Shown here piece after piece: positions 57,751-64,000 of a DNA stretch of 64,000 nucleotides (position 1 is the stretch's first letter; every line of letters starts with the position of its first letter). The stretch is taken from contig NZ_JAGGKV010000027.1 of the NCBI RefSeq assembly GCF_017874035.1, forward strand, positions 29,206 to 93,205, in the 5' to 3' direction. Under the pieces are notes generated by a model, which did no database searches, was not told the DNA's origin, and saw only the letters and a program-made list of their open reading frames with translations. The position numbers and the translations under genes were made by a program. The stretch comes from Paenibacillus aceris. GTDB taxonomy: Bacteria; Bacillota; Bacilli; Paenibacillales; NBRC-103111.

Positions 57751-59550
57751 ATGCGGCACGAACCGATATCGTTCTCCGGGAATGAATCTACGACCATTCA
57801 GAATGTCATTAGAGAGCTCCCCAATTCTTTTACCTATGAATTTTGGGTGAAGCCGGCTGGGGCCGGAATTCGTCTGGACGCAGAGTCATCTTATGGCATA
57901 TACGGAAACACGGGACAGTTGTACTTCATCGGACCGGCCTGCGGAGAGCAAGGGGATGAAGCCGGTGTAGGCATTTCCATTGGGGTGAATGGGATCTCGG
58001 TCTATGAACATTCCATTGATCATCTGCCTGCTGTCCTTGTTTATCCTGTTTCCATAAGCCAGTGGATACATGTGGCCCTAGTCTATCAAGATCAGGTGCC
58101 CTCTCTCTATGTGAATGGAAGATTCGTCAAAAAAGGACTGCCAAGCATCAAAAGCAAGGTCTACCCGTCACTTATTTTGGGAGGATGTTCGCCATATGGT
58201 TGTTTTCAAGGTGAGATGAAGGAGTTAAGGATTTGGAATCACGCCAGAACGCCAGGGCAAGTTAGCTGCTGCATGCATTCTTCGCTATCCGGTGAGGAAA
58301 TTGGACTGTATTGGTATTCGAATGGCAAGTCGAATCTTCTCGTACATCAAGGATGGAAGAGAACCATGGAGGTTAGCCTCGTGCTCCCCTCATACAATCG
58401 GTATCCCTATAATTTACTGACCTTGTATTCCCTCCAAAATCAGACCTTCGATCTCTCCAAAGTAGAGGTCATTATGGTGGATAACGCATCCGGTGATTCA
58501 ACGCCTTCGATCGCGCAGAAGAATGGGTTTCCTTTTGTGTTCAAATATATAAAGTGTGAGCAGAATGTGGGCAGGCCCCGATCAAGAAATATGGGGATAC
58601 GAGCGGCGATCGGGAAAATCATCATTTTCCTGGATGCCGAAGTGCTTGTTGGCCCTGACTTTATTGAACAGCATGTGCTGGCTCATCAAAGGCGTGATCG
58701 CCAAATTGCAATAGGGACTATACATTTGAGGGGCGTCTACTCGCTTATTCATCCTGGATTTAGCAGCGTACAGTTCGAACAGATGAAAGCTTTAATGAGC
58801 AAGTGTAAGCGGGATTATACAAAGAAATGGCGGAAATATATAAGCAATCCCCAAATCTCCACGCTTTTAAATAAAGAAGATGTAGGTAATGTACAATTAC
58901 TTAATGCTTTGTCTTTTATGAAGCCGCATGAGGAGTATTACCAGAAAGAAGTTCTCCAGCATCATGGAGACCATTTGTCTGGGTTTATGTTTCCATGGAT
59001 CTTCTTTTATACCGGGAACATTTCTGTGCGGAGAAGCTTTCTTGGGCAGGCCGGTTTTTTCGAGGAGTGGGATGGCTATGGCTGGGATGACGTGGAAATG
59101 GGCTATCGCTTGTTTACAATGGGGGCTTTATTTGTAAATCTCGGCAGTATGAGGACTTACCACCAGGAGCATCCCATTTCCGCGTCTATTGTGGATGAAG
59201 CTAATCTGAATTATTACAAGTTTCAAATGAAACATAAAGTAATCGACGTCCAAATCTTTGCTCTTAATTTAATTCCAAATGCGAAAACTTTGTATGAACT
59301 GAATCAGATTCTTACGCAGTACAAAGCACTCTGTCAGGAGAATCCAAGAGAATTCGGACTTTTTAAACAAACCTTCGTATCACTTCTGGAAAGAGCCAGC
59401 TATCGTTTAGCGCATAAATTGGATGTTACGAAGCTTCTCCCTCCCGATGAGCCATCGTATTTAAAGATACAAGAGGAGAAAGCCAGAATCGGTCAAATGC
59501 GAAGATATCCCATGGTCATTGACGGGTTTGAGACGCTGTGCAAGCTGTAG
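57751..59550 (+). CDS. LamG-like lectin domain fused to a GT2 glycosyltransferase
   Basis: A 599-residue two-domain protein. Residues ~1-190 are a LamG/concanavalin-like fold: SFTYEFWVKPAG, ISQWIHVALVYQDQ, LYVNGRFVKKG and MKELRIWNHARTPGQV are its typical strands. Residues ~208-480 are a GT2 domain: VSLVLPSYNRYPYNL, VDNASGDSTPSIA, FLDAEVLVGPDFI and EEWDGYGWDDVEMGYRL. The C-terminal ~110 residues are helical. No signal peptide, so the lectin part is probably used inside the cell to hold the glycan acceptor. AAGGGTGA precedes the ATG. Confidence 0.82.
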   Translation: MRHEPISFSGNESTTIQNVIRELPNSFTYEFWVKPAGAGIRLDAESSYGIYGNTGQLYFIGPACGEQGDEAGVGISIGVNGISVYEHSIDHLPAVLVYPVSISQWIHVALVYQDQVPSLYVNGRFVKKGLPSIKSKVYPSLILGGCSPYGCFQGEMKELRIWNHARTPGQVSCCMHSSLSGEEIGLYWYSNGKSNLLVHQGWKRTMEVSLVLPSYNRYPYNLLTLYSLQNQTFDLSKVEVIMVDNASGDSTPSIAQKNGFPFVFKYIKCEQNVGRPRSRNMGIRAAIGKIIIFLDAEVLVGPDFIEQHVLAHQRRDRQIAIGTIHLRGVYSLIHPGFSSVQFEQMKALMSKCKRDYTKKWRKYISNPQISTLLNKEDVGNVQLLNALSFMKPHEEYYQKEVLQHHGDHLSGFMFPWIFFYTGNISVRRSFLGQAGFFEEWDGYGWDDVEMGYRLFTMGALFVNLGSMRTYHQEHPISASIVDEANLNYYKFQMKHKVIDVQIFALNLIPNAKTLYELNQILTQYKALCQENPREFGLFKQTFVSLLERASYRLAHKLDVTKLLPPDEPSYLKIQEEKARIGQMRRYPMVIDGFETLCKL

Positions 59551-59557
59551 CCGTGCT

Positions 59558-60547
59558 TTATCCCCAACGGATAATTAAGCCTGCATGGGTTAAACCGCCG
59601 CCGAAACCATATAACAGAAGCGTATCTTTTGCGCGCACTTTTCCTTCTTTGACGCCAAGATCCAACGCTAACGGTATCGAAGCGGCGGAGGTGTTGCCGT
59701 AATATTCAAGGCTGTACAGCGTTTTGTCAAAGGGAATACCGCTTCTTTCACAGATAGAAGCAATCATCCGTAAGTTAGCGCTATGGGGGATGAACCAATC
59801 CAAATCATCAAGCTGCATGCGGCTCTTCGCAAGCAGCTTTTCTACCCCTTGCGGAACCGTAGATACCGCAAATTTATATACCTCGCTGCCGTTTTGGACA
59901 AGCTTTCCGCTGCCTGTGAGCGGTATGTCCTGCCACTGCTCAGCGAGGCCGGTGCGGTACACATGCTTGCCTCCGGCGCCGTCCGAGCCAACATGGTGGG
60001 CTAGGAAGGCCGGCTCTTCATCTTCGCGTTCCACGACCACCGCCCCGGCGCCGTCGCCGAATAGAATGCAGGTCGAGCGGTCCGTGTAGTCTGTGATTTT
60101 GGACATGGAGTCCCCGCCTACGACGAGCACCTTGCGATGCAAGCCTGCCGCGACAAGTCCGCTTGCAGTATGGAGTGCATAGGCAAACCCTGCGCAGGTT
60201 GCGTTAAGATCATAGGCGCCAACAGCTGGAAGGCCGAAATGAGCTTGAATCATACATGCGACTGGTGTTGAGGGCAGGTCTGGCGTATGCGTAGTGACAA
60301 TGATGAGTTCCACATCGTTCAGCGATTCCGGATATCGGTCCAGCAAGTTTTGCACGGCAGCTATACATAAATGGCTGGTGAATTGTTCGGGGGCGGCGAT
60401 TCTGCGTTCCCGAATGCCGGTGCGCTGAACGATCCATTCATCATTCGTATCCACCATTTTTTCCAGATCGGCGTTACTTAAAATATGCGAAGGCACATAG
60501 CTGCCTATTGCTGAGATACGGGCATGCAGAGGGTTCGAGACTGGCAT
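59558..60547 (-). CDS. fabH: 3-oxoacyl-ACP synthase III
   Basis: A 329-residue KAS III, which starts fatty acid synthesis by condensing acyl-CoA with malonyl-ACP. The catalytic triad is visible: Cys in NATCAGF, His in IPHSANLRM and Asn in YYGNTSAAS; WIVQRTGIRERRI and FGDGAGAVV are also typical. The ATG at 60547 is chosen (AAGGAG upstream); the start at 60574 would run up to the operator. A perfect FapR-type palindrome lies 30 bases upstream of the start. It is convergent with the LamG-GT2 gene, eight bases apart. Confidence 0.93.
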   Translation of the reverse strand: MPVSNPLHARISAIGSYVPSHILSNADLEKMVDTNDEWIVQRTGIRERRIAAPEQFTSHLCIAAVQNLLDRYPESLNDVELIIVTTHTPDLPSTPVACMIQAHFGLPAVGAYDLNATCAGFAYALHTASGLVAAGLHRKVLVVGGDSMSKITDYTDRSTCILFGDGAGAVVVEREDEEPAFLAHHVGSDGAGGKHVYRTGLAEQWQDIPLTGSGKLVQNGSEVYKFAVSTVPQGVEKLLAKSRMQLDDLDWFIPHSANLRMIASICERSGIPFDKTLYSLEYYGNTSAASIPLALDLGVKEGKVRAKDTLLLYGFGGGLTHAGLIIRWG

Positions 60548-60576
60548 AAGAAGCTCGCTCCTTTTTGTTATCAAGT

Positions 60577-60595
60577 ATTAGTACCAGGTACTAAT
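60577..60595. promoter_or_regulatory. FapR-type operator of fabH
   Basis: ATTAGTACCAGGTACTAAT is a perfect palindrome around a central A and matches the known FapR box of Bacillus lipid genes. Repression by FapR, relieved by malonyl-CoA, is expected. Confidence 0.88.
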
Positions 60596-60884
60596 TATAA
60601 GTTAAACTTTACTGGAAAACAGGATGGCTGTCAATTGTTGTTTTGCACAATTGGATTCACGGCTAAATTGTGAATAAATCCGACTAGTTTTGTGGAAAAC
60701 TCGTGCAGGTCATTCGACTGGCAAATAGCTATTTTTGGATTTAAACAACAGCAGCATAATCCCATTCTGGGATTATGTAGTTATGCCAAAAATTTGATAT
60801 TTTCTCCCCGAGTGAGAGAGAAATTCACTTGGGGGCTGTCCAGTAATTTGTAAACCCTCTTGAATAATTACTGGAAGATGTCTA

Positions 60885-61169
60885 TTGCTTGAAGAAGGAT
60901 CAGTTAATTGGATAATGGTCTTTCGAAGTTTCTTTTTTGGTGGATGCGCCTTTTTTATTCTTATAACAATATTTTTTCGTAGTTCTAACGGGAAACTAAA
61001 CTTTTACGTCAAATTGGAAGGACAAAGACGTGTTGCTGAAGCCGAGTTTATAGAAATTATCGGTTTATCACAAACCCTAGAACTGAGTAGAGGTAGATTA
61101 AATATTCCGCTAACTGGGAACTATAGCGTGGCGATGGAACCGAACCATCGCTTGTTTTCGTTTCTGTGA
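60885..61169 (+). CDS. Doubtful small membrane-anchored protein
   Basis: A 94-codon frame that I do not recognise. Residues ~11-28 (VFRSFFFGGCAFFILITI) could be one membrane segment, followed by a soluble part. The start is TTG with GGAAG seven bases upstream. No homologue comes to mind, and it stands alone between hairpins. It may be a remnant or a spurious frame. Confidence 0.3.
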   Translation: MLEEGSVNWIMVFRSFFFGGCAFFILITIFFRSSNGKLNFYVKLEGQRRVAEAEFIEIIGLSQTLELSRGRLNIPLTGNYSVAMEPNHRLFSFL

Positions 61170-61272
61170 GATCCGATCAACTAACTGGCAGGATAGTTCC
61201 GATGAATGAAAAAGCCTCTATTCGTTCAACTTAACAAAGAATGTGACTCAGCATCTTTGATATACTTGTATT

Positions 61273-61287
61273 GGAATGATCGTTTCC
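61273..61287. promoter_or_regulatory. Imperfect palindrome upstream of the TetR gene
   Basis: GGAATGATCGTTTCC matches the perfect palindrome at 61925 except for the right arm. It lies 59 bases before the TetR start, as expected for an autoregulatory operator. Confidence 0.6.
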
Positions 61288-61345
61288 GAAAATATTGACA
61301 GTGGGTCTAAATTGAGATAGCATACGTAACAGGGGATGATGAATA

Positions 61346-61906
61346 ATGTCTAGACTAAAAACATTTCAGATAGAAGAGACAATCGATAAGGCAATTGATG
61401 TTTTTCGAGAAAAAGGTTACCAGGGTACATCCATGCAGGATTTGGTGAGTGCGTTGTCTCTAAATCGGAGCAGCATCTATCAGACATTCCGAAGTAAAGA
61501 AGACTTGTATTTAGTGGCACTGGATCGCTATGGGGAGAAAACGAGCGATATTACTTCCATCTTATATGAACCGGGCACTTGTAAAGAAGTGCTATTGAGG
61601 TTTTTCAATAAACTGTTTGAACATAATAGTGTTAAAACTTGCTTACTAGTCTATGCATCCTTGGAAATGAGTGAGCATCCGGAAGTTCGAGCAAGAGTTA
61701 GTACGAATAACAACTTAAGAGAAAGAGCTTTCTTTCAATTGCTTACACGCGGAATTGCCAATGGAGAAATAAAAGGTAATCCCAATTTACGTGATCTTTC
61801 TCAATATCTTGTAAACGTTACGAATGGAATAACCATCACCTCCGCGGCTGCAGATCGAAAAACATTGGATACCATTTTAGAGACTTCTCTTTATTTTTTA
61901 CGATAA
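61346..61906 (+). CDS. TetR/AcrR family regulator
   Basis: A 186-residue repressor. Residues ~9-55 form the TetR DNA-binding domain: DKAIDVFREKGYQGTSMQDL and LNRSSIYQTFRSKEDLYLVAL with its helix-turn-helix. The rest is the ligand-binding helical domain. It is followed by an SDR gene after 75 bases, and matching palindromes lie before each gene, so it probably represses both. The ligand is unknown but likely a substrate of the SDR. Confidence 0.9.
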   Translation: MSRLKTFQIEETIDKAIDVFREKGYQGTSMQDLVSALSLNRSSIYQTFRSKEDLYLVALDRYGEKTSDITSILYEPGTCKEVLLRFFNKLFEHNSVKTCLLVYASLEMSEHPEVRARVSTNNNLRERAFFQLLTRGIANGEIKGNPNLRDLSQYLVNVTNGITITSAAADRKTLDTILETSLYFLR

Positions 61907-61924
61907 TTTTTTTTGTTCTGATTT

Positions 61925-61938
61925 GGAATGATCATTCC
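61925..61938. promoter_or_regulatory. Perfect 14-bp palindrome between the TetR and SDR genes
   Basis: GGAATGATCATTCC is self-complementary. It sits 43 bases before the SDR start and repeats the motif found before the TetR gene, so it is the likely second operator. Confidence 0.7.
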
Positions 61939-61981
61939 CTTAAAATTCATATGTAAATCACATAAAAGGAGACTAGATATC

Positions 61982-62728
61982 ATGAATTCAAATTTCTTAA
62001 ATGGAAAAACGGCATTTGTTACGGGCGGTTCTCGCGGTATTGGGGCATCGATTGTTAAAAGGTTGGTTAAAAACGGCGCAGCTGTAGCGTTCACGTATGC
62101 CAATTCTGCTGAGAAAGCTAATGAATTGGTTAAGAGCATAGAGGCTGAGGGTGGGAGAGCTATGGCCATTAGAGCCAATAGTGAAAATGCCGACTCGGTG
62201 AAGTCAGCAGTTACTCAAGCGATTAAAACTTTCGGTCATTTAAATATACTGGTTAATAATGCAGGGATCCTTGATGTTAAACCATATGACCAATTTACAA
62301 TGGAAGAGTTCGACCGCACGGTTGCTGTTAATGTTAGAGCGGTTTTTGCTGCCATTCAAGCAGCCGGCCCCCAAATGCAAAGTGGTGACAGAATCATTAC
62401 GATAGGCAGTGTAAATGCCGATGTAACCGGTTTTCCCGGAATGAGTTTATATAGCATGTCCAAAGCCGCAGTCGCCGCTATGACTCGCGGTCTTGCTAGG
62501 GATCTAGCACCGCAAGGGGTAACAGTTAATAATATTCAGCCAGGTCCGGTTGATACCGATATGAATCCTGCTGAAGGTTCTATGGCTTCCATTTTAAAGA
62601 ATATGATCGCTCTTGGACGATATGGTACCGCAAATGACATCGCTAGCTTGGTTATATTCTTATCCAGCCCGGAAGCAAGCTATATTACCGGTGCGTCGCT
62701 CGATATTAACGGAGGCTTTATGATTTAA
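61982..62728 (+). CDS. Classical SDR oxidoreductase (FabG-like)
   Basis: A 248-residue classical short-chain dehydrogenase. VTGGSRGIGASIVKRL binds NAD(P); NNAGIL, the Ser in TIGSVN and the Tyr-x3-Lys in YSMSKAAV form the active site; the end ASLDINGGFMI is typical. The ATG at 61982 follows AAGGAGAC; the frame from 61928 begins inside the operator spacer. It is probably an inducible dehydrogenase controlled by the adjacent TetR, not the main fatty acid FabG. Substrate unknown. Confidence 0.88.
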   Translation: MNSNFLNGKTAFVTGGSRGIGASIVKRLVKNGAAVAFTYANSAEKANELVKSIEAEGGRAMAIRANSENADSVKSAVTQAIKTFGHLNILVNNAGILDVKPYDQFTMEEFDRTVAVNVRAVFAAIQAAGPQMQSGDRIITIGSVNADVTGFPGMSLYSMSKAAVAAMTRGLARDLAPQGVTVNNIQPGPVDTDMNPAEGSMASILKNMIALGRYGTANDIASLVIFLSSPEASYITGASLDINGGFMI

Positions 62729-62737
62729 ACTTTGGGG

Positions 62738-62769
62738 TAAGGGTAAGCGTAGCTTACCCTTATTTTTAT
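62738..62769 (+). terminator. Rho-independent terminator after the SDR gene
   Basis: AAGGGTAAGC pairs with GCTTACCCTT around a short GTA loop and is followed by ATTTTTATTTT. Confidence 0.9.
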
Positions 62770-63017
62770 TTTCGCTTTGAAAGGATAAAGGAAGGGAGTT
62801 TAGATTTTGTTAATAGAGTAGAAGAGGGTCAAGGCGGAGTTCGTACGATGGCTGACACGAACGATTGCTTATGTCTGTTGAAGTAAACCAGCTAATAACT
62901 TGTCAAGATTTTTCAATAGAAAATCGAGAAGATGGTGCTATACTAATTACTGAGCATGCCAAATAACCCTCCAAAATTACTTTGGAAAGTTTTTCATTGA
63001 TTTCGTTTGATTTCCAA

Positions 63018-64000
63018 TTAAATCAACTCAAGGTATGCTTCTTTTCGTTTAAGCATGGCAAATATCCAATGTAGTAACTTGTTCACACATGCGATCATCG
63101 CTACTTTGTGAGGTTTTCCTTCGGCCATTTTTTTGTCGTAAAAAGCCTTGAGCTTCTTACTCCCAGTACGCCTCAGCCCGCAGAGCACAGCCATGTACAA
63201 GGCGTGCCTGAGTCTGCTGGAGCCACGTTTTGTGATCCGATTAATCGTAGCCGTAAACTTTCCCGAGATGTGAACACTGGGATCTACGCCAACAAAGGCA
63301 ACGAGCTTTTTAGGATGATTAAACCGATCAATCTCACCAACTTCAGAGATAATCGTTGCCGCGATTTTCTGACCGATGCCGGGGATGGATTGGATAATCT
63401 CATATTCTTCAACTTCATTAGCGAGTGCATCTATTTGCTTTTCTAGGGTCGATAGATGCTCTTTATAATGGAGGAGCATGCTAATATACATATTTATACT
63501 AAATAAGTGACTTTGATATGGCGCTTTTCGAAACGGATTTCGAATTGCAGCTGCCATGAGCTTCTGAGCCTTTTCTTTAGCCCATTTTCTGAACGGCCTG
63601 CACATAAAACCGCAATCTTCTCGGTTAATTTAGCCTCACCTGCACTGAGAACGTCCTCAGACGTTGGAAAGGCTAACAAGGTTTGCAGCGACACCACAGA
63701 GTACAAAGCGCCGTAAACGCCCCTAAACTCCGGAAATACCTGATCTAACACCGCTTGGAATTGAAGCTTGATCTGAACAAATTGTCCTGTTACCGATACA
63801 TGCTGTCTTGTGAGATTGCGCAGATTTAGTAACTGCACTCCTCTATTCTTACGATGCTTGAAGTCCTCCTTGTAAAAAAATTCGCATAAGGCATAGGCAT
63901 CAATGGCATCTGTTTTTACTTTACGTAAGCTCGAAGACTTTTTAGATTGATAAGACAGAATTGGATTAACAACAATGTAGAAGTAATTCTGATCATCTAG
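63018..64000 (-). pseudogene. IS110-family transposase, frameshifted and cut by the window end
   Basis: The minus strand encodes an IS110-type transposase. The part at 63585-64000 reads LRKVKTDAIDAYALCEFFYK, from the DEDD (RuvC-like) domain, and the part at 63018-63588 carries the Transposase_20 domain (IQSIPGIGQKIAATI, PKKLVAFVGVDPSV, RGSSRLRHALYMAV). The frame breaks at the T run 63585-63588: one extra A on the coding strand would restore SEKWAKEKAQK. Its start lies beyond the window. It is probably inactive. No clear end repeats, as usual for IS110. Confidence 0.85.

Larger units (their letters stand above)
60548..61345. other. 798-bp region between fabH and the TetR gene
   Basis: Besides the FapR site and a doubtful 94-codon gene it holds two hairpins: CATAATCCC/GGGATTATG (60755-60777) and CCAGTAATT/AATTACTGG (60840-60874), and a TetR-type palindrome at 61273. 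The hairpins have no T run, so they are not obvious terminators. Confidence 0.6.

Noticed and set aside
14785..59550. Capsule or secreted exopolysaccharide operon
   Set aside because: No Wzx, Wzy, ABC transporter, chain-length regulator or priming transferase was found, so I favour intracellular assembly on spore-surface proteins.
1..64000. tRNA, rRNA or riboswitch genes
   Set aside because: No cloverleaf, rRNA segment or recognisable riboswitch leader was seen on reading; a covariance-model scan would settle this.

Overview
The window looks like part of a Paenibacillus-type (endospore-forming Bacillota) chromosome. The signs are strong AGGAGG-type ribosome binding sites, a perfect FapR palindrome before fabH, and many spore-surface families: a CotS-like phosphotransferase, a YheC/D-like ATP-grasp protein, two CgeB-like proteins, an ExsC-like exosporium protein, and a 2,101-residue decapeptide-repeat protein with a C-terminus resembling the 'WIAG-tail' proteins of Paenibacillus. 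The genus is inferred from gene content only.

Layout. 1-8.1 kb: spore-coat-like accessory genes (CotS-like kinase fold, GH57 glycosidase, HipA-like kinase fold, small Ser/Thr-kinase-like protein, NagZ lipoprotein, ATP-grasp protein, GT4 glycosyltransferase). 8.3-14.6 kb: the giant repeat protein, 189 in-register 10-residue units. 14.8-31.7 kb: sugar-nucleotide enzymes (GDP-mannose, UDP-glucose, UDP-glucuronate, UDP-xylose, and a GDP-mannose 6-dehydrogenase-like enzyme) with a double GT4 protein, a second HipA-like protein, two GT61s, a GT2 and four tandem GT4 paralogues. 31.8-46.6 kb: three small related helical proteins, then glycosyltransferases with basic N-terminal tails, an rmlA/rmlC/rmlD-type set, two CgeB-like proteins, a GT-D protein and a GT2. 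The last five genes of this run share an (aromatic-x-x-G)n segment. 46.7-52.4 kb: a minus-strand set for amino-deoxysugar nucleotides. 52.6-59.6 kb: GT2s, a GT4, APS kinase, an ExsC-like protein, a sulfotransferase and a LamG-GT2 fusion. 59.6-64 kb: fabH with a FapR site, a TetR/SDR pair with matching palindromes, and a frameshifted IS110-family transposase cut by the window end.

How the genes may work together. About 21 glycosyltransferase genes and at least five sugar-nucleotide routes are present, but no flippase, polymerase, ABC exporter or priming phosphoglycosyl transferase. This fits a glycan built in the mother-cell cytoplasm on proteins that end up on the spore surface, as proposed for the Bacillus sps/cge genes, rather than an exported capsule. 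APS kinase plus a sulfotransferase suggests that some of it is sulfated. The giant repeat protein and the ExsC-like protein are candidate structural carriers. The aromatic-x-x-G segment, shared by enzymes of different folds and by one tiny protein made only of a basic tail plus that segment, is the best candidate here for an undescribed assembly or docking system.
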